From assembly GCA_024742705.1 (NCBI GenBank), contig JANSXZ010000005.1:149376-213375 (forward strand): a stretch of DNA of 64,000 nt, read 5' to 3'. Each line of letters starts with the position of its first letter. The stretch's first letter is position 1. Of this stretch, positions 45,243 to 53,120 are shown one piece after another. This stretch comes from Paracoccaceae bacterium (GTDB lineage: Bacteria; Pseudomonadota; Alphaproteobacteria; Rhodobacterales; Rhodobacteraceae). The notes below the pieces were generated by a model that had not been told where the DNA came from, searched no databases, and saw nothing but the letters and a program-made list of their open reading frames with translations. A program made the translations under genes and the position numbers.

Positions 45243-46153
45243 CGGCGGGCCTGCTGCCGGCAACGGTGATCGGCGGCTATCTTGGCGCGGGCAAGACGAC
45301 GCTTGTCAATCACCTGCTGCGCAACGCGGGCGGTCTGCGGCTGGCGGTGCTGGTGAACGAGTTCGGCGCGCTGCCTATCGACGCCGACCTGATCGAGGCG
45401 CAGGATGATGACATCATCGCGATCGCAGGCGGCTGCATCTGTTGCAGCTATGGCGACGATCTGACCCGCGCCTTGCTGGACATGACGGCAATGGATCCGC
45501 CGCCCGATCACCTGCTGATCGAAAGCTCCGGTGTGGCGATTCCGTCGATGATCGTGGGGACGCTGGGCCTGTTGCCCGGTTTCCGCGTGGACGGCACCGT
45601 GATCGTGGCCGATGCCGAAACGCTGTGCCGCACCGCCGCCGACCGATACCTTGGCGATACGGTGCTGCGGCAACTGCGCGACGCCGATCTTCTGATCCTC
45701 AACAAGATCGATCTGCCGACGCCCCGGGCGCTGGCCGATACCTGCGACTGGATCGCGGAACAGGGATTGCCGCGTCCGGTGCCGGCACGCCAATGCGCGC
45801 TGCCGCCCGAAGCGGTTCTGGGCCTGGTGCCAAGCACCACGCAGCCCGTACCGGACCCCGCACCGCACGCGGCGTTTGAAACGCTGCGGCTGACGCCGGC
45901 GGCGGGCTGCGATCCGCAGGCGCTGGCCCGGCGGCTGACCGATCCGGCGCTGGGGGTGCTGCGGGCCAAGGGGTTTGTCACCGATCTCCGCGGCACCCGC
46001 CACGAGATCCATATCGTCGGAGCGCGCGCCGATGTCAGCGCCCGCGCCACCGCGCCGGCCGACGGGATGGTGGCGATCGGTCTGCGCGGCCAGCTGGACA
46101 CAGCCGGTTTGAACGATCTGGTCACGGCGCCGGCGCCTGCCAGCGCCCGATGA
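45239..46153 (+). CDS. COG0523 GTPase (CobW/metal chaperone family)
   Basis: 304-residue G3E GTPase. Walker A GGYLGAGKTT (12-21), metal-binding GCICC (65-69), base-recognition NKID, and a C-terminal CobW-C-like domain. Overlaps the YtcJ-like gene by four bases. COG0523 proteins move zinc or other metals into client enzymes; being coupled to two metal-dependent amidohydrolases, it is a good candidate for their metal loading. A cobalamin role is unlikely as no cob genes are near. Confidence 0.9.
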   Translation: MTAGLLPATVIGGYLGAGKTTLVNHLLRNAGGLRLAVLVNEFGALPIDADLIEAQDDDIIAIAGGCICCSYGDDLTRALLDMTAMDPPPDHLLIESSGVAIPSMIVGTLGLLPGFRVDGTVIVADAETLCRTAADRYLGDTVLRQLRDADLLILNKIDLPTPRALADTCDWIAEQGLPRPVPARQCALPPEAVLGLVPSTTQPVPDPAPHAAFETLRLTPAAGCDPQALARRLTDPALGVLRAKGFVTDLRGTRHEIHIVGARADVSARATAPADGMVAIGLRGQLDTAGLNDLVTAPAPASAR

Positions 46154-46191
46154 CGGCCCGCGTTGTGCAATCGCCCGCCTGCGGACGCGCG

Positions 46192-46202
46192 GTACATTGT
46201 AC
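46192..46202. promoter_or_regulatory. Palindrome upstream of arsR
   Basis: GTACA-T-TGTAC, perfect five-base arms, 58 bases before the arsR ATG in a 107-base gap. Possible operator for the ArsR-type protein. Short, so chance cannot be excluded. Confidence 0.3.
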
Positions 46203-46260
46203 TCGGCCCCAGAGGTTCTAAGTTGATCGGAGTGATTTTCATGTTTACCCCGAGTGTCGC

Positions 46261-46617
46261 ATGTCTTCCAATCCAAAACATGGCTTTGGCGGGGCCGAAG
46301 GATCAAGAACCCCAGCTTCAGATGACGCCCGAACCGCCGCGGCGATCCTGAAGACCCTCGGACACGAAGGCCGGCTCTTGCTGCTGTGTCATCTGCTCGA
46401 CGGCGAAAAATCGGTGACCGAACTTGAACGGCGCCTGCGGCTCAGGCAATCGGCGGTATCGCAAAAGCTGGCCCGGTTGCGCCAGGAGGATCTGGTGGCG
46501 CCCCGGCGCGCGGGCAAGACCGTTTACTACGGGCTTTCGGATCCGCGCATCGCGCCGGTCTTGCAGGCGATCTTGCAGCAGTTTCCGGCGCTGCGCGAAA
46601 GGCTGCGCTTCACATAG
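46261..46617 (+). CDS. ArsR/SmtB-family regulator
   Basis: 118-residue winged-helix repressor. HTH core SVTELERRLRLRQSAVSQ and wing LVAPRRAGKTVYYGLSDPR resemble the BigR/SqrR group. Only one cysteine (Cys43 in LLCHLL) is present, so the two-cysteine polysulfide switch of that group cannot form, and no alpha-3 or alpha-5 metal ligand set is obvious. Weak ribosome site; start 46261 is the best available. Its 3' end overlaps the convergent MBL-fold gene by eight bases. Signal unknown. Confidence 0.88.
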   Translation: MSSNPKHGFGGAEGSRTPASDDARTAAAILKTLGHEGRLLLLCHLLDGEKSVTELERRLRLRQSAVSQKLARLRQEDLVAPRRAGKTVYYGLSDPRIAPVLQAILQQFPALRERLRFT

Positions 46618-47338
46618 ACCTTGCCCGCAGCCAGTCCTGGATGATGTCGTGCAGCCTTTCGCCGCTGAAACTGGGGAAATGCCCGCCGTGCACCACCCGG
46701 ACCGGCAGATCCAGAAGGCGGCGCATCGACCGTTCGTAATCGGCGGCGTCGGAATGATAGGTGTCTTCGATCAAAGGCCCGTCATAGACGATATCGCCCG
46801 AGAACAGCAGCCCTGTCTGCGCCTCCCACAGCGCGATGCCACCGGGGGAATGGCCAGGCGTGTGGATCACCTCGAAGCGGCGGTGGCCCACGGCGATGAT
46901 CTCGCCGTCCTCAAGAAGGCGCGTCGCCGGCGCGGGGGTGACGGCATAGCGATCCGAAGCATAGGGCAAGGGCGGCAGCGCGTCGAAGATATCGTCGGTG
47001 ACATAGGGATCGGCCAGAACCGCCTTGCGGTCGGGTGCCGCGATCAGATGCGCCTCGGCGCTGTGCACGGCGCGGCGTTCGAATTCGTGATGACAGCCGA
47101 TGTGATCGAAATGCGTGTGACTGGCCACCGCCAGCAGCGGGCGTTCCGTGACCAGCGGCACCCAGTCGCGCAGGCTGACCACGCCCATGCCGCTGTCGAT
47201 CAGCAGATCCACCCCGGCATCCTGAATGTGCCAGCAATTGCAGCGATAGAAGGGTTTGATGTGCGGTTCGTCGATCAGCGACACCCCGTCCTGCATCGGC
47301 GTGACGTGCCACCAGTCCTCGGGTTTGATCCGCTTCAT
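46610..47338 (-). CDS. Metallo-beta-lactamase-fold hydrolase
   Basis: 242 residues with the metal motif HTHFDH (74-79), HTPGHSPGG and the bridging aspartate in LFSGDIVYDGP. Two-metal hydrolase, no signal peptide. Start overlaps the ABC ATPase stop (ATGA), so it is the last gene of the second polyamine-type importer operon. Could be a lactonase, thioesterase or glyoxalase-II-like enzyme acting on the imported substrate; not resolved. Confidence 0.88.
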   Translation of the reverse strand: MKRIKPEDWWHVTPMQDGVSLIDEPHIKPFYRCNCWHIQDAGVDLLIDSGMGVVSLRDWVPLVTERPLLAVASHTHFDHIGCHHEFERRAVHSAEAHLIAAPDRKAVLADPYVTDDIFDALPPLPYASDRYAVTPAPATRLLEDGEIIAVGHRRFEVIHTPGHSPGGIALWEAQTGLLFSGDIVYDGPLIEDTYHSDAADYERSMRRLLDLPVRVVHGGHFPSFSGERLHDIIQDWLRARSM

Positions 47339-48375
47339 GTCGTGTCTCCGTTGTCGGGCAGCAGGGTTACGGCGCCGGCGTCGATGGCCAGATCGGGGCC
47401 GGGCGCCGTATCCGCTGGCAACAGCGCCGTCAGATCGACATCGGGTGCCGCCCGCGCGCGCAGCCGCACCTTGCGGTGCGCCCCCATGAACACCGTATCC
47501 AGCACGTCGATCGGGCCCAGCGCCGGGCCCGGCCCGATGCGCAGGTGTTCGGGCCGGATGCAGGCGATCATCCGGGTGCCTTCGGGGTGCGTCTGCGGCC
47601 CGCCCAGAACGCCCAGCGCGGTCACCGCGCGCCCGGCCTGCACGCGCGCCGGCAGAAACGACATTTCGCCCAGGAACCCGGCCGCAAAGCGGCTGGCGGG
47701 CGCACGGTAAACCCGTTCCGGCGGCCCCTGATCCTCGATCCGGCCCGCGTTCATCACCACGAGGCGGTCGGCGATGGCCATGGCCTCCTCCTGATCGTGG
47801 GTGACATGCACGAAGGTCGCGCCGACACTGCGCTGAATGCGCTTCAGCTCATCCTGCATGACCCTTCGCAGGTTCAGGTCAAGCGCGCCCAGCGGTTCGT
47901 CCAGCAACAGCACGTCGGGTTCGACCGCCAGCGCGCGGGCCAGCGCCACGCGCTGGCGCTGGCCGCCGCTCAGATCCGCCGGACGCCGCGCCCCGGCGCC
48001 GTCCAGCCCGACCAGCGCCAGCATCTCGGCGGCGCGCGACTGCCGCGCCCGGCGCGCCATGCCCCGCATCCGCAAGCCGAAGCCGACGTTGTCCAGAAGC
48101 GTCATGTGCGGAAACAGCGCATAGTCCTGAAACACCGTGGTGGTGGGGCGCGCCGCCGCCGGCACGCCGACCATGTCACGCCCGCCGATCCGCACCGCGC
48201 CCGAAGTTGGATCGGCAAATCCGCCAAGTATGTTCAGCAGCGTGGATTTTCCGCATCCCGACGGCCCAAGCAGCACGCAATAGGCGCCCGCCTCGACCGT
48301 CAGGTCGACCCCGGCAAGGGCCAGCGTCGCGCCATAGCGGCGGGTGACCGCGGATATGTCGATGCGCGCGGTCAT
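47335..48375 (-). CDS. ABC transporter ATP-binding protein (PotA-like, second)
   Basis: 346 residues. Walker A GPSGCGKSTLLN, FQDYALFPHMTLLDN, signature [15 protein letters not shown], Walker B VLLLDEPLGALD, H-loop HVTHDQEEAM, and a C-terminal TOBE region with IRPEHLRIG. Overlaps the permease stop and the MBL-fold gene start. Distinct from the copy at 17718. Confidence 0.94.
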   Translation of the reverse strand: MTARIDISAVTRRYGATLALAGVDLTVEAGAYCVLLGPSGCGKSTLLNILGGFADPTSGAVRIGGRDMVGVPAAARPTTTVFQDYALFPHMTLLDNVGFGLRMRGMARRARQSRAAEMLALVGLDGAGARRPADLSGGQRQRVALARALAVEPDVLLLDEPLGALDLNLRRVMQDELKRIQRSVGATFVHVTHDQEEAMAIADRLVVMNAGRIEDQGPPERVYRAPASRFAAGFLGEMSFLPARVQAGRAVTALGVLGGPQTHPEGTRMIACIRPEHLRIGPGPALGPIDVLDTVFMGAHRKVRLRARAAPDVDLTALLPADTAPGPDLAIDAGAVTLLPDNGDTT

Positions 48376-49142
48376 TTGCGCCGCGCCGCCGCCAGTTCAA
48401 CCGCCAGCACAGCCAGCGCCGACAACATGAACACAAGCGATCCCACCGCGTTGGTCTTGGGGTTCAGCCCCGACCGCAGCAAGCTCCAGATTTCGACCGG
48501 CAGCGTCACGTCGAAGCGCGACAGCAGGAAGGCGATGATGAATTCATCCCATGAAAACGTCACCGACAGCAGGAACGCCGCCAGCAGCGCGGGCATTATC
48601 ATCGGCGCCGTGACCAGCGCCATGACCCGGATCTCGCCCGCGCCCAGATCGCGCGCGGCGCGTTCGGCATTGGCCGTGGCCGGGCCCAGCGCGGCGGAAC
48701 ATATGGCAAAGCACAGGGGCGTGTTGATCACCACATGGCCGATCGCCACCGTGCCGAGCGACAGGCCGATGCCCATAAGGTTCAGCGAGGCCAGCAGCCC
48801 CAGCCCGATCACCAGGTAGCTGACCGACAGCGGCGCGGTGATCGCTGCGCGCACCATGCCGGCGCCGCGCAATGCGCCGGTGGCCACCGCGCGCGCCGCA
48901 AGAAAGCCCAGCGCCAGCGCCAGCGCCGAAGACGCCACCGCCACCAGCAGCGAATTCACCAGCGCCGCGATCAGATCGGCATCGGCCAGCACCTCGGCGT
49001 GCCAGCGCAACGAAAATCCGCGAAACGGCGGTATCGGGAAACGCCCGTCCTGAAACGAGAACAGCGCCAGAACCGCCACCGGCAGAAAGATGAAGGCGTA
49101 GATCAGCGCCATATAGGCCGAACAGAGCGCGAAACGGATCAT
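48372..49142 (-). CDS. ABC permease (PotC-like, second)
   Basis: 256-residue permease with about six helices, coupling loop AERAARDLGAGEIRVMALVTAP and SWDEFIIAFLLS as in PotC. Start 49142 overlaps the PotB-like stop (ATGA); the longer frame to 49745 is a shadow of that gene. Confidence 0.92.
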   Translation of the reverse strand: MIRFALCSAYMALIYAFIFLPVAVLALFSFQDGRFPIPPFRGFSLRWHAEVLADADLIAALVNSLLVAVASSALALALGFLAARAVATGALRGAGMVRAAITAPLSVSYLVIGLGLLASLNLMGIGLSLGTVAIGHVVINTPLCFAICSAALGPATANAERAARDLGAGEIRVMALVTAPMIMPALLAAFLLSVTFSWDEFIIAFLLSRFDVTLPVEIWSLLRSGLNPKTNAVGSLVFMLSALAVLAVELAAARRK

Positions 49143-49993
49143 CGCGGCCGCATCCAGCGCGCCATCGCAAGGTAGGCCAGCGTCACCAACACCATCAGGA
49201 TGACCGAAAGCGCCGCCGCCATTGGCAGGTCGGCCCGGCGCGAGATCTGAAGCATCACCAGTTGCGGCAGCGCCAGGTCGTTGCCGCCGCCCAGGATCTG
49301 CGGGGTGACATAGTCTCCGATGCACAGCGCAAATGTGAGAAACGCCCCAACCGCCACCCCCGGCAGCGTCAGCGGCAGCACCACAAAGCGGAACGTCTGG
49401 AACCGGCTGGCGCCCAGATCGGCCGCCGCCAGCCGCAGGTTGCGCGGCAGTTGCACGAGGCTGGCGTAGATCGTCAGCACCAGAAGCATGGTAAAGAAAT
49501 GGGTAAAGCCGATCACCGTCGCGGCGCGGGAATTGGCCAGGTCCAGCGCGCCGAGGCCCCAAGCCGCAAGCCACCCGTTCAGAACGCCCTTCTTGGCCAG
49601 AACCAGCGACCACGCATAGGACCGCACCACATAGGAGGTCCAGAATGGTATCACCGCCAGCGCCAGCGCGATCCTTCGGTACCGTTCGGGCAGTTCCACC
49701 GCGATGATCCAGGCCAGCGGATAGGCCAGAAGCACCGACAGGCATGTCACCGCCAGCGTGATCTCGACCGAGTTGACGGCGGCCTCGACATAGGCGCTCT
49801 GGCTCCAGAAATCGGCATAGTTTTCAAGGCTCGGGCGCCGGTCGAACCCGGTATCGGTGCGGCGCCACAGACTGGCCGTGGCCATCACCGCGAAGGGCAG
49901 CGCGAAGAACGCCGCCGTCCAGGCAAGCGCCGGAGCGGCGAGCGCGAGCGCCCGCCGCCTGTCGCGCGTCTCGATGGACGCGGCGCGGATCAC
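49139..49993 (-). CDS. ABC permease (PotB-like, second)
   Basis: 284-residue permease. GTG start at 49993 overlaps the binding-protein stop (GTGA). Helices begin at LALAAPALAWTAAFFALP; coupling loop LAAADLGASRFQTFRFVVLP; IGDYVTPQILGG is typical of PotB. The same frame extends to 50170 but that part lies inside the binding-protein gene. Confidence 0.9.
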   Translation of the reverse strand: MIRAASIETRDRRRALALAAPALAWTAAFFALPFAVMATASLWRRTDTGFDRRPSLENYADFWSQSAYVEAAVNSVEITLAVTCLSVLLAYPLAWIIAVELPERYRRIALALAVIPFWTSYVVRSYAWSLVLAKKGVLNGWLAAWGLGALDLANSRAATVIGFTHFFTMLLVLTIYASLVQLPRNLRLAAADLGASRFQTFRFVVLPLTLPGVAVGAFLTFALCIGDYVTPQILGGGNDLALPQLVMLQISRRADLPMAAALSVILMVLVTLAYLAMARWMRPR

Positions 49994-51039
49994 CGGGCCA
50001 GGAACCGGGTCCAGACGTCCTGCATCGCGGCGTCCAGATCGGCATCGGGCGCCGGGTAGAGCTGGGCCTTGGCAAGATATGCCGCCTGATCGTCCCAGCG
50101 CAGTGCGCGCTTCTGTTCCGCCGTCATCACGTCGCCAGCGGCAGCGTTTGCCGGCATCGCCCAATAGCACGACGAGGTGGCGAGCGCCGCCTGGCCTTCC
50201 GGGCTGAGCACATGTTTCACGAATTCAACCGCCAGATCGGGCTGTGAGCTGTCGGCGAACACACCGATCGACTGCGACCAGCGCACCGCGCCCTGATCGG
50301 GAATGATCCAGTCGAGTTCGGGGATCTCGGAGACCAGGCCGGCAGTGACCCATTCACCGCCACCCACCAGAATATCCACTTCGCCGGTGGCGATCGCGGT
50401 CTGGCTGGCCACCACTTCGCCCACCGACGACGCGTTGTCCTTCAGCTTCATCAGTGCCGCTTCGATGGCGGGCAGATCGTCCATGCCCAGATCGGCGGTG
50501 TTCAGGCCCAGCCCCATCGCCACCAGGCCCATGACCGGCAGGTAATAATCGTAGACCGCCAGCGATCCGGGCGCAGCCCCCCACAGCGCGGTCATGTCGG
50601 CCAGCGCATCCGCCGCCACGGCGGAAGAGTTGAACGAAATGGTGTTGTAGCCGAATTTCTCGGAAATCGCGTAGGTCTGGCCGTCGATCACATGGTTTTC
50701 GGCCATCACCAGTTCGGGAAACAGCGTGTCATAGGGCAGCGATTCGGTGGGCAGCGGCGCGAGGATGCCCGCCGAAACGGCGCGCGGCACGTCGATTCCG
50801 TCGATCACCAGAACGTCCCAGTCACCCGGCTGGCTCTGTTCGATCAGGCTGAGCGCGGCTCCGGTGCCTTCGTATTCCTTGAGATTGACGGTAACGCCGA
50901 ATTTTTCCTCGAAGGGTTTGATCAGCGCGTCGTCGGTGTGATCGCACCAGACCAGTGCGTTCAGTTCCTGCGCCAGCGCGCCGGTTGCCATGAATGTGGT
51001 GCCGGCCAGGATGGCCATGAGCGAGCAAGTCGTCTTCAT
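49990..51039 (-). CDS. Periplasmic binding protein (PotD/spermidine family, second)
   Basis: 349 residues with a Sec signal peptide (MAILAGTTFMATGALAQ, cleavage after ALA). Mature protein has NALVWCDHTDDALIKPFEE, WDVLVIDGIDVPRAV and GQTYAISEKFGYNTISFN. A cysteine-containing ligand region differs from true PotD, so the ligand is probably not a simple polyamine. Lies 45 bases after the deiminase-fold gene, sharing its transcript. Confidence 0.9.
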   Translation of the reverse strand: MKTTCSLMAILAGTTFMATGALAQELNALVWCDHTDDALIKPFEEKFGVTVNLKEYEGTGAALSLIEQSQPGDWDVLVIDGIDVPRAVSAGILAPLPTESLPYDTLFPELVMAENHVIDGQTYAISEKFGYNTISFNSSAVAADALADMTALWGAAPGSLAVYDYYLPVMGLVAMGLGLNTADLGMDDLPAIEAALMKLKDNASSVGEVVASQTAIATGEVDILVGGGEWVTAGLVSEIPELDWIIPDQGAVRWSQSIGVFADSSQPDLAVEFVKHVLSPEGQAALATSSCYWAMPANAAAGDVMTAEQKRALRWDDQAAYLAKAQLYPAPDADLDAAMQDVWTRFLAR

Positions 51040-51084
51040 TCGGTCGTCTCCCTGTTGGTTTTCATTCCAGTACGCGTCGGATTT

Positions 51085-51975
51085 TCATCGGTTGGCGTGG
51101 CCGACACCAGCTTCGCGCCACAATGGCATCGACATGCAGTGCGCCGAGCCGCCGCCATGCGCAAAAAGCCGCAGTTCGGGGTCGTAAACCGTGATCCCTT
51201 CGGCGCGCAGGGCAGCATTCGTGCGTTGCGAATGCCGAGGGGACAGCACGCGGCCATCGCCCAGCGCCAGAAGATTGCAGGCCATGTCGGCCATCGCCTC
51301 GCCATAGGAAACGTCGAATCGCCTTATCCCGTGGGCCGCGAGCCAATCCAGGAAATCAGGCGGCAGGGCATCGGGACAGACCAGCGCCAGATCGTCCGTG
51401 ACCATCGAAAAGATCACGTCGAGGTGCAGGAAATGATCGTCGAAGGGCACCAGCCGCGCCTCCCAGCCTTCGGCGGTCAGCCATTCGGCGAATTGTACCG
51501 CTCCCGCCTGCGAGGTGCGCCCGCCGGAATGGCCGATGCAGGCGAGACCCGGACGGATCAGGTGAATATCGCCGCCTTCCACCGTGCCGGCGGTGGCCAT
51601 GCGCCACATTCCCTGGCCGAAGAAATCCAGCACCGCCTTGTATTCGCCGCGCCGCTGCGGCATCGCCAGCATCGTCAGCACCGGCCCGCCCGGCGCAGTC
51701 TGGCTGCTGTCGCGGGTATAGACCTGATAAGGCAGGATCGGGTCCGGCGTCAGATAGTGGCACCGCACCCCGGCTTCGGCCAGGGCGGCTTCGAATTCGC
51801 CGTATTCCGCCATCAGGCTCTGTCGGTTCAGCGGCCGCCCCGTAGCCAGCGTGGCGCGGGCGATGGCGTTCGTCGGGATCCACTCATAGTGATCCGGGCG
51901 GCACAGAAGAACGTCGGTAAGCCGGTCGGTTTCCGAATGCAGCCGTGAATCGGCAGGAGATTGAAACTGTGACAT
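51085..51975 (-). CDS. Arginine-deiminase-fold hydrolase (DDAH/amidinotransferase family)
   Basis: 296 residues of the guanidino-group-modifying superfamily. VYTRDSS, EGGDIH, the histidine in HFLHLDVIFSMV and the C-terminal nucleophile cysteine in GGSAHCMSMPL form the Cys-His-Glu/Asp set. Members hydrolyse or transfer the guanidino group of arginine, methylarginines or agmatine-like compounds. Start at 51975 (MSQFQSPAD) is preferred; the frame to 52023 adds a poorly conserved leader through the promoter. First gene of the importer operon, divergent from a LysR gene, so the importer may bring in a guanidino compound. Confidence 0.85.
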   Translation of the reverse strand: MSQFQSPADSRLHSETDRLTDVLLCRPDHYEWIPTNAIARATLATGRPLNRQSLMAEYGEFEAALAEAGVRCHYLTPDPILPYQVYTRDSSQTAPGGPVLTMLAMPQRRGEYKAVLDFFGQGMWRMATAGTVEGGDIHLIRPGLACIGHSGGRTSQAGAVQFAEWLTAEGWEARLVPFDDHFLHLDVIFSMVTDDLALVCPDALPPDFLDWLAAHGIRRFDVSYGEAMADMACNLLALGDGRVLSPRHSQRTNAALRAEGITVYDPELRLFAHGGGSAHCMSMPLWREAGVGHANR

Positions 51976-51983
51976 GCGCTGAT

Positions 51984-52002
51984 TGTGCGACAGGCTGGCA
52001 CA
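51984..52002. promoter_or_regulatory. Candidate LysR box in divergent promoter
   Basis: TGTGC-N9-GCACA, a perfect inverted repeat of the LysR T-N11-A type, in the 74-base gap between the deiminase-fold gene and a divergent lysR gene. Position and symmetry make it a strong candidate site for that regulator. Confidence 0.5.
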
Positions 52003-52049
52003 GTATAAAACCTGAATAATCATCAGTTCACTTCGGGAAAATCGAAGAA

Positions 52050-52979
52050 ATGGCCAAGGCCCCGCTGGACGTTGCCGATTTCCGTCTTTTGCGGGTGTTT
52101 GTCGGCGTGGTTGAAGCGGGTGGATTCGCGGCGGCGGAAGTATCTTTGAACCTCAGCCTGTCGACCATCTCGAGCCATATGAAGCATCTCGAAACCCGGA
52201 TGGGTCTGCGGCTGTGTACCCGCGGCCGCGGCGGTTTCGCCCTGACCGAAGCCGGCGCGGCGGTCTATTCCGAGGCGCGCGCCCTGCTTTCGGCGTCGGA
52301 AGGGTTTTCGGCAAGGGTGGCGGGCCTGCGCGACAGGCTGGCGGGGCCCGTGCGGCTGGGCGTTCTGGACGCAACGCTTTCGGATCCGCAGTCGCGGCTG
52401 AGCGGGGCGCTGGCGGATTTCGCGGCGCGCGCACCGCAGGCGGAAATCCGGCTTGTGTCGCGCCCGCCCGACGAATTGCTGCGCGATGTGGCCGGCAATG
52501 CGCTTGATGCGGCGATCGGCAGCTTTCCGCGCGTGGCCCTGGGGCTGGAGTATGTCGATCTCTATCGCGAGCGGCACAGCTTTTTCTGTGGCCGCGACCA
52601 TCCCCTGTTTTCCGAGCCCGACGACCGGATCGATCACGAGGAATTGCGCAGGCACCGTCTGATCGCGCGCAGCTATTGGGGCACCCGTGATCTGAAGGAT
52701 TTCGCCAGCCATCGCATCGGCGCCACTGTTTCGGACATGGAGAGCGCCGCGACGCTGATCCTGTCGGGCGCGTTTCTGGGGTATCTGCCCGATCACTACG
52801 CCGCCGGCTGGGAACGGCAGGGCCGTGTGCGCGCGCTGGCCCGCGCCCGGCTGGGATATGTGGCACCGTTTCAACTGGCTTATCGGCAGGACCGGCTTCA
52901 GGTGCCGCGCATTGCCGCGCTGGTCCGGGCGCTGGCCGCGCCGCATGGGGCGCGGATCGATGTGCAAAACCCGGCCTGA
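52050..52979 (+). CDS. LysR-family regulator (second)
   Basis: 309 residues. HTH with FRLLRVFVGVVEAGGFAAAE and LNLSLSTISSHMKHLE; effector domain with VRLGVLDATLSDPQSRL. Divergent from the deiminase/ABC operon with a LysR-type dyad between them, so it likely controls that operon. Followed by the edd promoter region, not co-transcribed with edd as a LacI-type operator intervenes. Confidence 0.92.
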   Translation: MAKAPLDVADFRLLRVFVGVVEAGGFAAAEVSLNLSLSTISSHMKHLETRMGLRLCTRGRGGFALTEAGAAVYSEARALLSASEGFSARVAGLRDRLAGPVRLGVLDATLSDPQSRLSGALADFAARAPQAEIRLVSRPPDELLRDVAGNALDAAIGSFPRVALGLEYVDLYRERHSFFCGRDHPLFSEPDDRIDHEELRRHRLIARSYWGTRDLKDFASHRIGATVSDMESAATLILSGAFLGYLPDHYAAGWERQGRVRALARARLGYVAPFQLAYRQDRLQVPRIAALVRALAAPHGARIDVQNPA

Positions 52980-53020
52980 GCGGCGCGAACGGGGTTTCAA
53001 TTCCTTGCCCAAGCGCATAT

Positions 53021-53035
53021 TGATAGCGCTAACCA
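53021..53035. promoter_or_regulatory. LacI-type operator upstream of edd
   Basis: TGATAGCGCTAACCA, with the palindromic core TAGCGCTA typical of LacI-family sugar regulators. It lies about 85 bases before the edd ATG in a 141-base gap. No lacI-type gene is visible in the window, so the regulator must be encoded elsewhere. Confidence 0.6.
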
Positions 53036-53120
53036 AAGCTCGAGCCGTCCCGCAGAAGCAAGGCGGCGCGAAACCCGACAATCACCGCAGCGCCCTGTTC
53101 CGGGGCGGAAAGGGGAGCCG

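Noticed and set aside
45239..46153. Cobalamin synthesis protein CobW
   Set aside because: No cob genes nearby; COG0523 proteins have several metal-handling roles and the context is amidohydrolases.
46261..46617. BigR/SqrR sulfide sensor
   Set aside because: Second redox cysteine is missing.
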